From positions 868,001 through 932,000 of the forward strand of contig CAVZFC010000019.1 of assembly GCA_963774445.1 (NCBI GenBank): a stretch of 64,000 nt of DNA, read 5' to 3'. Position numbers and translations under genes: made by a program. Source of the DNA: CAVUQH01 sp963774445 (lineage in GTDB: Bacteria; Myxococcota_A; Polyangia; Haliangiales; Haliangiaceae). Positions 8,514 to 20,216 of the stretch are shown in pieces (the stretch's first letter is position 1; the number at the start of each line of letters is the position of its first letter). The notes beneath the pieces were generated by a model. It had not been told where the DNA came from and searched no databases. It saw nothing but the letters and a program-made list of their open reading frames with translations.

Positions 8514-9953
8514 CTAGTCGTCGCTGGTGAAGCGGACCGGCAGGGTCAGGCGATCGTGCAGCCAATCCGGCGCCGGCGGCAGGGCGGCTGCCGACAGCTC
8601 GCGCTTCAGGCAGCGCTTGAGGCGGCTCGGCGCGCCCGGCTCGAGCACCACCACCTTCTTGGGCGTGGCTCCATCGAGCTCGAGCCGCACGTAGACCTCC
8701 TCCATCTTGCCCGCCTTGGCCTTGCAGGCATTGGCCGCGCTCTGGAAGACACGGCCGGCCGCGGTATAGAACGCCCGCGCCTGCACCGCGGTCATGTCAA
8801 CCGCCTGGGGCGCCGTCTGCTGCGCGCGCTGAGCGACCGGATCCTCGCCCGGCAGTGCACGCAGCATGTCGTTGGCCAGCTTGCGGTTGCTCTCGACGTC
8901 GCGTGACGGCGTGAACGTCGGCCCCTCGAAGCGCTTCAGATTGGCCTGGTAGATCGCCTTCTGATCGGCGGGCGCCAGGGCGACTGCCTTCTTCGACTCG
9001 GCCACGGCAGCGGCCTTCTTACCCGAGTAGTAGAGAGCCTCGGCCAGCGAGTCGTGCGGGTTGGCCTGGTCGGTCGAGAGCTTGGCCTGGCGGCGCGCGG
9101 CGATCAGCGCGGCGTCGTTGGCGCCGCCGGCGAGAAAGATGTAGGTCGCTTCGTTGAGCCGAGATGGCTCGTCGGGGATCGCGTCGAGGATCAGCCGCGC
9201 CAGCCCGGCGATCTGCTTCTTCGGCAGCTCGCCAGAGGTCGATACCGTGGCGAACGTCTCGATGGCGTTGTCCGAGGTGGGATAGCGCGCGATGTAACTC
9301 GCCCAGTCGCGCACCAGATTTGCGCGCACGCGGTGGTAGCGGCGCAGCTCCATCCCCTCCCAGCGGGCGGTGGCCGCGACGCCCTCGCGGTTCCCCCGGT
9401 CGGCGGCGGCGGCGCGGTCGTAGTAGGCGGCGGCGCGGTCGGCGTTACCGTGCCCGCGGTACCAGCGGGCGGCGCCGATGAGCACGCCGGGATCGTGCGG
9501 GTGGGCGGCGACCCGCCTGGTCATGCCCGGCTCGTCGAGAACGTCGAGATCGGCCTGGGCGACGAACTGGACCATGCCGTCCACCGGAAGCGTCCCCTCG
9601 TGGCGCGTGATCTCCTGGCCGTCACGGCCGATCACCAGAAGCGTCGGGTAGGCGTGAATGCGGTAGCGCGACGCCGCCGCCAGCCCGGGACCGGCCTCGG
9701 CGTCGTACTGCACGAACATCACCGAGGCGAGTGCGGCCTGCACCTCCGGACGCGGCAGCACCTCCTTCTTCATGATCTGACAGGGGTGACACCAGGTGGT
9801 GTAGAACTCGAGCACCAGCGCCTTGCCGTTGTCGGACGCCGACTGGATGGCTTGGTCGATCGCCGGCGGCGTGGCGCCGTGTCCGTCTGCCCGCGCCACG
9901 CTCGCGCCGCCAATCACCGCGGCCACCGCCGCTGCCCCGAGAACCATCCTCAT
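8514..9953 (-). CDS. Periplasmic thioredoxin-like protein with TPR region
   Basis: A 479-residue exported protein. The signal peptide (MRMVLGAAAVAAVIGGASVARA) is followed by a thioredoxin domain at about 25-135 with redox motif WCHPC and cis-Pro AYPTLLV. A long helical TPR-like region covers about 140-340. The C-terminal domain has a pair of Cys (ANACKAKAG and LKRCLKREL), an arrangement seen in myxobacterial AgmX/TonB-like energy-coupling tails. Likely role: thiol redox or protein-quality control in the periplasm. It is transcribed towards the PTPS gene, so regulation is independent of that neighbour. Confidence 0.83.
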   Translation of the reverse strand: MRMVLGAAAVAAVIGGASVARADGHGATPPAIDQAIQSASDNGKALVLEFYTTWCHPCQIMKKEVLPRPEVQAALASVMFVQYDAEAGPGLAAASRYRIHAYPTLLVIGRDGQEITRHEGTLPVDGMVQFVAQADLDVLDEPGMTRRVAAHPHDPGVLIGAARWYRGHGNADRAAAYYDRAAAADRGNREGVAATARWEGMELRRYHRVRANLVRDWASYIARYPTSDNAIETFATVSTSGELPKKQIAGLARLILDAIPDEPSRLNEATYIFLAGGANDAALIAARRQAKLSTDQANPHDSLAEALYYSGKKAAAVAESKKAVALAPADQKAIYQANLKRFEGPTFTPSRDVESNRKLANDMLRALPGEDPVAQRAQQTAPQAVDMTAVQARAFYTAAGRVFQSAANACKAKAGKMEEVYVRLELDGATPKKVVVLEPGAPSRLKRCLKRELSAAALPPAPDWLHDRLTLPVRFTSDD

Positions 9954-10324
9954 CGTCTGCTCCTTGTTGTCTTGTCGGCCGTCCGGACAGGATGGATGAC
10001 AGCTGAGTTGCTGGCATTGTTCCCCGGGCCGAAAAGCGCGAAAGCCCCCGGTCCAAAAAACCGGAGGCCTTCACCCCAACTCCACGGAAAATCTAAGAAA
10101 AATCGAAAAGCTAGGCTACGCTCGGGGAAACTAAACTAAAAAGCCAAGCGAAGTTACACGGTTAGGCATAGCAAGGGCCGGGCCAACTGCGTCTGGGCGT
10201 CGCAATCCCTTGTATTTACGTGGCGCTTCGTGCTACCGACTGAATTCCGCCGGGTCATCCGGTTGGGTAGATCACGACATCCGTGTCACGGGCCACCCGG
10301 GACGCGCAACTTTCTGCAGACCGC
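9954..10324. other. Divergent intergenic region with AT-rich patch
   Basis: 370 bp between the divergent thioredoxin-like gene and the RNase G gene. Bases 10053-10075 form a CCGG/CCGG hairpin around an A-run. Bases 10080-10160 are strikingly A-rich for this genome (runs such as GAAAAATCGAAAAGC). No ORF is convincing. The patch could hold promoters for both genes or an unannotated small RNA; I could not match it to tmRNA, 6S RNA, RNase P or SRP RNA motifs. Confidence 0.4.
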
Positions 10325-11940
<1,616 letters not shown>

Positions 11941-11944
<4 letters not shown>

Positions 11945-12555
11945 GCATCGGGCGGCGTATCCGTGACGGGGTCAACTCGGTCATGGACAACCTTGCCGCC
12001 GATGACGAGCCGCTCTCCCACGTCGAGGAGGCGGCCCTGCGCGCCGAGGTCGAGACCCGCGAGGCGGCCCGCGCCAGCGCCCCGGCGGCGCGCGACAACC
12101 CGCGCGCCAGGCACGCCGGCGGCTCCGCGCGCGACCTCGAGGCCCGGCGCAAGGCGGCCGACCTCCGCGAGGCGCGCATCCACCGCGACCGCGACCAGCG
12201 CGAGGCCCGGGAAAAGGCCGCCCGCGACGCCGCCTTCCGCCAGGCCAAGGAGCAGGCAAGCCGCGGCGGCAGCAGCTCGAGCGGCAGCTCCCGCTCGCAG
12301 AGCCGCGGCCCGCGCCGGCCGGTCGGCCGCAGGAACGACAAGATCGCCGGCTTCTACCGCCAGCTCGATCTGCCGGTCGGTGCGCCGTTCGCCGAGGTCA
12401 AGAAGCAATACCGGGTGCTGATGCGCAAGTACCACCCGGACCGCCACGTCGGCGATCCCAAGAAGCAGAAGGCGGCCACGGAGCTGACCATGCGGGTCAC
12501 CCAGGCCTTCAACGAGCTCGAGATCTACCTGGTCGGCGGGCCGAACAAGGGGTAA
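11941..12555 (+). CDS. C-terminal J-domain (DnaJ-like) co-chaperone
   Basis: A 204-residue protein coupled to the RNase gene by a 4-bp ATGA overlap. Residues 20-130 are charged, Arg/Ala/Glu-rich and probably coiled-coil or disordered, with a Ser-rich stretch. A J domain sits at the C-terminus (about 135-200) with the HPD tripeptide in KYHPDRHVG, which would stimulate a DnaK ATPase. There are no Gly/Phe or zinc-finger regions, so this is a class III J protein. Pairing with RNase G suggests a link to ribosome or RNA quality control (inference). Confidence 0.87.
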
Positions 12556-12559
12556 CCAG

Positions 12560-13411
12560 ATGGACGAGAGCAGCGCGGCCAGTCGGACGGCGATGATGGT
12601 GGCGGCCTACCGTGCTCGCGCCAGTGCCCGACCCGAGCCGCTCTGCGCCGACCCGTGGGCCAACGCCCTGGCCGGCGACGAGGGCGCCGAGCTGGCGCGC
12701 CGCTTCGACCAGCGCTTTCCGCACATGGAGCTGTGGATGGCGCTGCGCACGACCTACCTCGACCACCTGGTCCACCGCTTCACCCGCAACCCCCACGGCT
12801 TCGCGCAGGTGGTGATCCTGGGCGCCGGCCTCGACACCCGCGCCGCCCGCCTGGGCACCGCCGGCGTTCGCTTCTTCGAGGTCGACCACCCGGCGACCCA
12901 GGCCGAGAAGCAGGCCCGCGTCGCCGCCCTCGACGGCTATCCGGGCGACGCGGCGACCTACGTTCCGTGCGACTTCGAGCGCGGCGACCACTTCCTCGAC
13001 CGCCTGACCGCCGCCGGCTTCGACGCCGGTGACCCCGCCCTGGTCATCTGGGAGGGCGTGACCGCCTATCTCACCGAGCCCGCCGTCCGGGTCACCGCCC
13101 GGCGGGTCGCCCACGGGATGAACGAGCGCAGCGTGCTGGTGTTCGACCACCTGGGCAAGCGGATGGGCCAGGGCACCAAGATCCGCGACCGCGACCAGGA
13201 GACCCGCGCCTACGTCAGCGGACTGGGCGAGCCGGTGATGTTCGGCTCCGACCACGTGCTGCCGCTGCTGTTCGAGGAGGGGTTCCTCTGGGTACGCCAG
13301 CTGACCTTCGACGAGATTGCCCTGGCGATCACGGGCACCTACGCGCGCGACCGCGAGTTCCGCTTCCAGTACATCTCGCTAGCGAGCCGCGCGACTCCTG
13401 ATATCCTTTAG
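12560..13411 (+). CDS. SAM-dependent methyltransferase, PPM1/TIGR00027 family
   Basis: A 283-residue class I methyltransferase of the leucine-carboxyl-methyltransferase-like group. The N-terminal helix region carries SRTAMMVAAYRA, typical of TIGR00027 proteins. Motif I is VVILGAGLDTRAARL and the acidic ribose-binding end is FFEVDHPATQ. The later motif WEGVTAYLTEPAV is also characteristic. It follows the J-domain gene by 4 bp, with a purine-rich AAGGGG ribosome site, so it is probably in the same operon. The substrate is unknown; relatives methylate carboxyl or hydroxyl groups of metabolites. Confidence 0.88.
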   Translation: MDESSAASRTAMMVAAYRARASARPEPLCADPWANALAGDEGAELARRFDQRFPHMELWMALRTTYLDHLVHRFTRNPHGFAQVVILGAGLDTRAARLGTAGVRFFEVDHPATQAEKQARVAALDGYPGDAATYVPCDFERGDHFLDRLTAAGFDAGDPALVIWEGVTAYLTEPAVRVTARRVAHGMNERSVLVFDHLGKRMGQGTKIRDRDQETRAYVSGLGEPVMFGSDHVLPLLFEEGFLWVRQLTFDEIALAITGTYARDREFRFQYISLASRATPDIL

Positions 13412-13413
13412 GG

Positions 13414-13926
13414 GTGCGGTACTTCCTTGCCCTCCTGGTAGCCGCCACGGTGCTGGCGGGCTGCTCGAGCAACGATGACGCGGCCAAGCAGCGCGAAGCC
13501 GATCGCGAGGCGATCGAGGCCAAGCAGAAGACGGTGGCCGAGGCGACCAAGCCGTCGCCGGGCGCCAACCAGCCCAAGAAGGCGCCGCCCAAGGAGGAGC
13601 TCATTGCCGACTGCAAGGCCGGCAAGGGGTCGGCCTGCCAGGGCGCCTGCGCCCTGAAGGATGGCGACAGCTGCAGCGCGCTGGGGCGGATGTTCGAGAC
13701 CGGCACCGGCGGCGTGCCCGAGGATTTCGAGTCGGCGATGGTCTTCCACCGCCAGGCGTGCGAGATGGGCAGCGGCCAGGGCTGCTACGCCGTCGGCCTG
13801 TTCTACAAGTTGGGCAAGGAGATCCCCAAGAACCCCGAGGGCGCGCTCCACTACTTCCAGGCGGGCTGCAAGCTGGCGTTCCAGCCCGCCTGTACCGAGC
13901 TCCAGACGTCGAACAAGAAGAAGTAG
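13414..13926 (+). CDS. Sel1-repeat lipoprotein
   Basis: A 170-residue lipoprotein starting at GTG 13414, two bases after the methyltransferase stop. The signal peptide RYFLALLVAATVLAGC carries a clear lipobox. A Lys/Glu/Ala-rich spacer (about 20-60) precedes Sel1-type helical repeats at about 65-160 (SCSALGRMFETGTGGV, CYAVGLFYKLGKEIP) with regularly spaced Cys pairs that could form disulfides. Likely an outer- or inner-membrane scaffold protein, function unknown. Confidence 0.82.
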   Translation: MRYFLALLVAATVLAGCSSNDDAAKQREADREAIEAKQKTVAEATKPSPGANQPKKAPPKEELIADCKAGKGSACQGACALKDGDSCSALGRMFETGTGGVPEDFESAMVFHRQACEMGSGQGCYAVGLFYKLGKEIPKNPEGALHYFQAGCKLAFQPACTELQTSNKKK

Positions 13927-13945
13927 GCTAGGCCAGGACTCTGGC

Positions 13946-14117
13946 GATTCGTCACATCTCGGCCAGATGGGCCGACATCCTCCGTATCCGGTCTCCCTGA
14001 GCGAAGGTCGCGCGAAGCGCGGCCGTCGTCGAAGGGAGCGGACGTTGCGTCCTTCGACAAGTTCAGGGCGATCGGAAATGACGCCGATACGCGCTGGCTG
14101 GAGAGATGTGACGAATC
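13946..14117. repeat. 172-bp element with perfect 15-bp inverted ends
   Basis: GATTCGTCACATCTC at 13946-13960 and its exact reverse complement at 14103-14117 bound an interval made of two dispersed palindromic units: 13991-14035 (CTGAGCGAAGG ... GTCGAAGGGAG) and 14049-14075 (TCCTTCGACAAGTTCAGGGC). No ORF is evident. It looks like a non-autonomous mobile or REP-like compound element between the Sel1 lipoprotein and the convergent Cys-cluster gene. Confidence 0.7.
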
Positions 14118-14131
14118 ATCGGAGGCCAGGA

Positions 14132-14761
14132 CTACGCCAGAACCGTGAGCCCGGCCGGACGGTCGAGCACCCGCGCCTCGGCGGCATCGAGCGCGGCGAC
14201 CAGCGCGTCGCCGAAGATCGCCGCCAGGGTCGGCCGGCCGACGCGATAGACCGACGGCGCCGCCGGGTCGAGCGAGCAGGAATAGTCGCGGTAGTCGTCC
14301 GACAGCACGATCGACCGCTCGTCGTATGACAGCGGGAACAGCCGGCAGACGTGCGGCTTGACCCCGTGGAAGTCCCAGCCGCGCTCGATGGACGCGCGGT
14401 GGATGGCGCAGCCGCGGCCGTCGTGCGACAGGAAGAGGCAGCCGCCGCCGTGGGTCCGCGTGCGCACGTAGCGGCCGGACGGAAAGTCGGCGTCGACCTT
14501 CTCCTCGGTCTCGAACCACGGCTGGTCGGCGACCTCGGCGTCGAGCACCGCGCGCACGTCCCCGGCGTGGGCCAGGATCTGATCGCGCTCGCCGACGTCA
14601 ACGTCAACCCCGTACTGGCAGCAGGCGTCGAGCTTGAGCGCGTCGTGCTCTTTGAGCAGGCGGCACTGGTGAGTCATGCAGTCCGCGACGACCTTGACGG
14701 TGAAGATCTCGCGCTGGGCGCTGCGAAAGCGCGAATGTTCGATCGGCACGAGCTCGCTCAC
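14132..14761 (-). CDS. YkgJ-like cysteine-cluster protein
   Basis: A 209-residue cytoplasmic protein from a GTG start. Cysteines occur in the pattern of the YkgJ/zinc-iron-chelating family: ADCMTHQCRLL, LDACCQYGVDVD, GGGCLFLSHDGRGC and PHVCRLFPL, followed by YSCSLDP. They probably bind Zn or an Fe-S cluster. The function of the family is not firmly established. It is transcribed in the same direction as, and about 30 bp downstream of, the L,D-transpeptidase. Confidence 0.75.
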   Translation of the reverse strand: MSELVPIEHSRFRSAQREIFTVKVVADCMTHQCRLLKEHDALKLDACCQYGVDVDVGERDQILAHAGDVRAVLDAEVADQPWFETEEKVDADFPSGRYVRTRTHGGGCLFLSHDGRGCAIHRASIERGWDFHGVKPHVCRLFPLSYDERSIVLSDDYRDYSCSLDPAAPSVYRVGRPTLAAIFGDALVAALDAAEARVLDRPAGLTVLA

Positions 14762-14792
14762 CCGGCCACCCTACCAATCCGCGCTGACAGTG

Positions 14793-16232
14793 TCAGCCCC
14801 CCGAGGGGGCCGCGCTCCCGGTCGCGCGGGCCTCGAGCACGGCCTTGGCGTAGCCGCGGACCGGCGGGTTCGGATCGGCGGCGCTGCGCACCCTGACGAT
14901 GCTGCCCGGCCGCTCGCGCGTGCCGTGGGCCATGCTCCAGCCGGGCGGCACCTCCGGATCGGACCAGAAGTAGATCCACCGCGAGTCGGTCGGCGACAGG
15001 TTGACGCAGCCGTGGCTGCGCACGGTGCCGAAGCCGTCGTGCCAGTAGGCCGTGTGCAGCGCCAGGTCCTTGGCGTAGAACTGCGTCCACGGCACCGTCG
15101 CCACCGAGTATGGCGCCTCGTCGCCCATCTGCCCGTTCATCGCCGTTTCGGCGAACTTGATCCAGACCCGGTAGATGCCGGTCGCCGTCGGGTGCATGCG
15201 CCGGCCGGTGGAGACCAGCGTGGCGTAGACCGGCAGCTCGCCCTCGTAGGCGACCAGCGCCTGGCGGTCGAGGTCGACGTCGACCCAGCGCTCGTGCGGC
15301 AACAGCCCGGCCGGCGGCGCCGTCGTCTCGAGGTAGCGGGCGCGGGAGGCCGGGAGCCACTCGGACGGGCCGATGCGGAAGGCGGTCGGGTGGCCGGCGG
15401 CGTTGCGGGCGACCTCGAGCACGGCGTGCGCCGATCGCCCGGGCACCCGGTGGCCGCTGCTGCCGCCGCGCGCCGTGCGCTGGGTCGGCACCGACCGATC
15501 CAGCCGTTTGGGATCGACCGCGAAGACCAGGGGCAGCGTCAGCCCGGTGTCGTCACCCAGGCGGACGCCGGCGAACGGGGACGGCACGTGCGGGTGCAGG
15601 TCGGCGGCGTCAACGTACTCGCCGTGGCCGATGTTCCAGTAGGTGATCGGCGGGCCGTCGCCCGCGTTCACGACCCGCTCTCCGTAGTCGCGGACGTGCA
15701 CCGACCCGGCCAGCTGGCGCGACGGCACCAGCGCGTCCCCGTTCAGCTGGTAGGCGGTGGCGCCGTCGGCGACCACCTTGCCGTAGCTGCCGGGCACCAG
15801 CTCACCGCGGTCCAGGCGCGGCAGCTCGATCCCGTGGGGCCACTTGCGCGACGGCTCGAGGTACGCCTCGCAGATCCAGCCGAACGGCTCGATCTCGATC
15901 CACCGCTGGTCGCAGCCGGGCGCCTTCTTCGCGGCCTTCACCGCGACCCGGGTATTGGCGGCGATGGTGCCGTATTTCTTGGAGTCCGGCACCGGTCTCA
16001 TCCGCACCGGCATCGACCGGCGAAGCCTGACCGAGTGGATCTCGGCCGGGTATGGCGGCGGCGCGGGCGGCGCGGCGTCCGGCGGCGTCGCCTCGGCGCG
16101 CACCGGCTCGCGGGCCAGCGACGGGGCGGGCCCGGGGGCGTCGCTCGCGCGGTGCGAGCCGTGGCTCGAGCAGGCGGCGACGAGCCCGAGCATGGCGACC
16201 CGGCAGTGGCGCATCGGCCAACCCATTAGCAT
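14793..16232 (-). CDS. L,D-transpeptidase (YkuD) lipoprotein
   Basis: About 479 residues from the ATG at 16232 (another at 16214); a longer reading to 16298 would run into the divergent gene's start and adds non-conserved Arg-rich sequence. The signal ends in LGLVAAC (lipobox). A linker and an SH3-like region (about 75-150, RPVPDSKKYGTIAANTRV) precede the YkuD domain at about 310-450 with the catalytic motif HTAYWHDGFG ... SHGCVNLSP (nucleophile Cys in SHGC). Role: 3-3 peptidoglycan cross-links or anchoring of envelope proteins. Confidence 0.88.
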   Translation of the reverse strand: MLMGWPMRHCRVAMLGLVAACSSHGSHRASDAPGPAPSLAREPVRAEATPPDAAPPAPPPYPAEIHSVRLRRSMPVRMRPVPDSKKYGTIAANTRVAVKAAKKAPGCDQRWIEIEPFGWICEAYLEPSRKWPHGIELPRLDRGELVPGSYGKVVADGATAYQLNGDALVPSRQLAGSVHVRDYGERVVNAGDGPPITYWNIGHGEYVDAADLHPHVPSPFAGVRLGDDTGLTLPLVFAVDPKRLDRSVPTQRTARGGSSGHRVPGRSAHAVLEVARNAAGHPTAFRIGPSEWLPASRARYLETTAPPAGLLPHERWVDVDLDRQALVAYEGELPVYATLVSTGRRMHPTATGIYRVWIKFAETAMNGQMGDEAPYSVATVPWTQFYAKDLALHTAYWHDGFGTVRSHGCVNLSPTDSRWIYFWSDPEVPPGWSMAHGTRERPGSIVRVRSAADPNPPVRGYAKAVLEARATGSAAPSGG

Positions 16233-16326
16233 GCCCGTGGCCCGTGCGCTCGATCGGTAACGCCCGCGACCTCGATCGACCGACATTTTTTGGCCCATGT
16301 CGGGACAGTGCTACGATCGCGCGGCG

Positions 16327-17811
16327 ATGAAGCTCGGCGAAATGCTGGTCAGGGACGACCGCATCACCGAAGCCCAGCTCGATCTGGCGATCCAGCAGCA
16401 GGGCCGAGATGGTGGTCGTCTGGGCACGGTCATGGTCGAGATGGGTCTCATTGATCTCGACACCCTGACCGTCTACCTGGGCCTGGAGCTGGGCATTCCG
16501 ATCGCCAGCGGGGCCACGCTCGAGCGGGCCAAGAAGCTGGCCGTGCGCCTGCTCCGCCCCGAGCAGGCGGCCCACTACCGCATCGTGCCGCTGCTCGTCC
16601 ACGACCGCCAGCTCATCGCCGCCGTCGACGATCCGCACGACATGCAGGCGCTCGACGAGATCCTGCGCCTGACCGGCTACCGGGTGCTGCCGCGGGTGGC
16701 GCCCGAGATCCGCATCTTCTACTACCTCGAGCGCTACTACGGCGTGCCCCGCCCGCGGCGGTTCGAGGTGTTCGGCGACACCCCGCGCGGGCAGATGCGC
16801 GCGGCCGCCGATTTGCCGGCGCCGCCGCTGCCCGGCCTGCCGCCGGTGCGGGTGCACAAGGTGACCGCGCCGCGGCCGGCGCCGCCGCTGCACGCCATGC
16901 CCGCCGGCGCGGTGGTGGAGGACGATGACGACTACGAGGAGATCGACCTCGACGCCGCCGACCTCCTGGTCGAGCTCGAGGCCGATCATTCGGCCGCGGC
17001 GGCCGCGGCGCCGCTGCAGCCGCCCGGCCCGGCCCGATCGTCGGCCGAGCTGGTGCCGCCGCCTCCCGACGAAGTCTACGAGCCGCTGCCGCTGGCCGAA
17101 GCGCTGGCCGCCATGCGCGGCGCCCAAGAGCGCAACGCCATCGCCACCACGCTGATGGGCCACGCGGCGGCGCTGTTCGAGATGTCGGCGCTGTGCATCG
17201 TCCGCGACAACATGGCCTTCGGCTGGAAGGTGGCGGGCGGTGACATCGAGGCCGATCGGATCGAGACGCTGCTGGTTCCGCTGGGACCGCCGTCGGTGTT
17301 CCAGAGCGCGGTCGCCGACGACACCCAGCTGTTTTGCGGGGCACCGTTCCCGGCCACGCTGCACAACTACCTGTTCAAGGTGCTGCGCGTGCCGCCTCCG
17401 CGCTTCGTGGTGGTGCGCGTGGTGTCGATCGGCCGGCGAATGGTCAACCTCCTGTACGGGCACCGCCTGGCCCCCGATCCGCTGTCCGACGACGAGCTGG
17501 CCGGGCTGACCCAGCTGTGCGATCTGGCGTCGCAGGCGTATGTGCGACTGATCGCTTCGTCCAAGAAGAGTAGCGGGCGCGGCCGGCACGCCGACGAGGA
17601 GCCGAGCGAGAAAAAGAAGGTGGTGATCGCCGTCGAGCGCGACCCCGGCGAGGAAGCCGAGGCCACCGAGGCCACCGAGGAAGCCGAATCGGACTCAACG
17701 CCCGCCGACCCCTCCGCCTCCGACAGCGCGTTTCCCGAAGAGACCACGTCGGTGGGCAAGCGGTCGGCGCGCAAGGGGAGGAAGAAGAAGAAGAAGAAGA
17801 CCCGGCGCTGA
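16327..17811 (+). CDS. MshEN (GspE N-terminal) domain protein without ATPase
   Basis: About 494 residues from the ATG at 16327 (MKLGEMLVRDDRITEAQLDLAI). The N-terminal 150 residues are an MshEN/T2SSE-N domain, which in other proteins binds c-di-GMP (GGRLGTVMVEMGLID, LAVRLLRPEQAAHYRIVPL). There is no GspE ATPase domain. A Pro-rich linker (about 160-260) leads to a GAF-like alpha/beta region (about 265-410) and an acidic then Lys-rich tail (KGRKKKKKKTRR). It is probably a c-di-GMP-responsive regulator of motility or secretion (inference). A 7-bp inverted repeat (CCGACAT/ATGTCGG, 16280-16303) lies in the divergent promoter region. Confidence 0.75.
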   Translation: MKLGEMLVRDDRITEAQLDLAIQQQGRDGGRLGTVMVEMGLIDLDTLTVYLGLELGIPIASGATLERAKKLAVRLLRPEQAAHYRIVPLLVHDRQLIAAVDDPHDMQALDEILRLTGYRVLPRVAPEIRIFYYLERYYGVPRPRRFEVFGDTPRGQMRAAADLPAPPLPGLPPVRVHKVTAPRPAPPLHAMPAGAVVEDDDDYEEIDLDAADLLVELEADHSAAAAAAPLQPPGPARSSAELVPPPPDEVYEPLPLAEALAAMRGAQERNAIATTLMGHAAALFEMSALCIVRDNMAFGWKVAGGDIEADRIETLLVPLGPPSVFQSAVADDTQLFCGAPFPATLHNYLFKVLRVPPPRFVVVRVVSIGRRMVNLLYGHRLAPDPLSDDELAGLTQLCDLASQAYVRLIASSKKSSGRGRHADEEPSEKKKVVIAVERDPGEEAEATEATEEAESDSTPADPSASDSAFPEETTSVGKRSARKGRKKKKKKTRR

Positions 17812-17855
17812 TCCGGTCACGGACACGATCGCCGGTCTCGTGCTAGACAGGCTCG

Positions 17856-18743
17856 ATGGGGAGTCGGAATCGACGCGCTTGGATGATCGCGGCCGCGCTG
17901 TCGCTGGCGACCGCGTGCGGCGGCGGTGGTGCCGCGGGCGATGCGGCGGTGGCCCCTGGCGACGCCTCGAGCGGCGCCGACGCCGCGGCGTCGGCAGACG
18001 CGGCGCCCGTGATCGACGCGACGCCGTCGATCGATGCCCGCCCTGCCGCGCTCGACTGCCTCGGCGCATCGTTGCCCGCGACGGCGCCGGATCCGCTCAC
18101 CATCACCGGCACCGTCTACAACCCGGGCATTCCCGGCATCACCAACGACACGCTGATCGTCGGCGCCGACGTCGTCTCGTTCCTGCGCGGCGACGAGACC
18201 TCGCCGATCGCCAGCACCACCAGCCAGACCGGCGGCAGCTTCGTCCTGTCCAGCGGCAACGCCGCTAAGACGCCGGTCAACGCCTACGTCCGCGCCACCT
18301 ACTCGGGCTACTGGAATACCTATCTCTATCCGCCGACGCCGGTGTTCGAGAACCAGACCGGCGTGCTGGTGGTCATGACCACCAAGACCCAGGTCGGCCT
18401 GCTGCAGAATCTCACCGGAGTAACCATGGATCCGGAGCTGGGCTGGGTATCGGTCCTGGTGCTCGACTGCAACGGCGATCCGGTCGAGGGCGCGGTGGTC
18501 GAGTCGAGCCCGGCCGCGGGCACGATCGCCTATCAGGACGGCAGCGGCGTGCCGACCACGTCGGCGTCAGCGACCTCGTCGAGCGGCGTGGCGATGCTGT
18601 TCAACGTGCCGGTCGGCGACGTCGAGCTCGACGCCACCGTCAGCGGCATGACCCTGCGCGCGAACACCGTGCAGGTCCACCCGACGAATGCCGGGCTGAC
18701 GGGTCAGCCCCACGCCATCACCACCACCGCGATCGTTCCGTAG
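17856..18743 (+). CDS. Lipoprotein with carboxypeptidase-regulatory-like Ig fold
   Basis: A 295-residue lipoprotein: signal MIAAALSLATAC with lipobox, then an Ala/Asp-rich low-complexity spacer (about 25-65) as in many myxobacterial surface lipoproteins. Two beta-sandwich segments follow (LTITGTVYNPGI ... and LGWVSVLVLDCNGDPVEGAVV), resembling carboxypeptidase-D regulatory or CNA-B folds. No catalytic motif is visible, so a structural or adhesive surface role is likely. Function unknown. Confidence 0.7.
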   Translation: MGSRNRRAWMIAAALSLATACGGGGAAGDAAVAPGDASSGADAAASADAAPVIDATPSIDARPAALDCLGASLPATAPDPLTITGTVYNPGIPGITNDTLIVGADVVSFLRGDETSPIASTTSQTGGSFVLSSGNAAKTPVNAYVRATYSGYWNTYLYPPTPVFENQTGVLVVMTTKTQVGLLQNLTGVTMDPELGWVSVLVLDCNGDPVEGAVVESSPAAGTIAYQDGSGVPTTSASATSSSGVAMLFNVPVGDVELDATVSGMTLRANTVQVHPTNAGLTGQPHAITTTAIVP

Positions 18744-18861
18744 GCGCGTTGGGCAAACCCGCCCGCACGCGCTAGGCTGCGGGCGATGAGCCAGCTCCGC
18801 GTTCAACCTGCCGGGCAAGCCGCCCGAGGCCAACGAAAGGCTTCGCCGCGCCGCGCAGCGA

Positions 18862-20193
<1,332 letters not shown>

Positions 20194-20216
20194 CCGCGCG
20201 GCCGCGCCCGCCCTCG

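Noticed and set aside
18786..18861. Protein-like sequence upstream of nhaA suggesting a lost start by frameshift
   Set aside because: GTG 18862 gives the same N-terminal length and active-site numbering as E. coli NhaA, so no upstream extension is needed.
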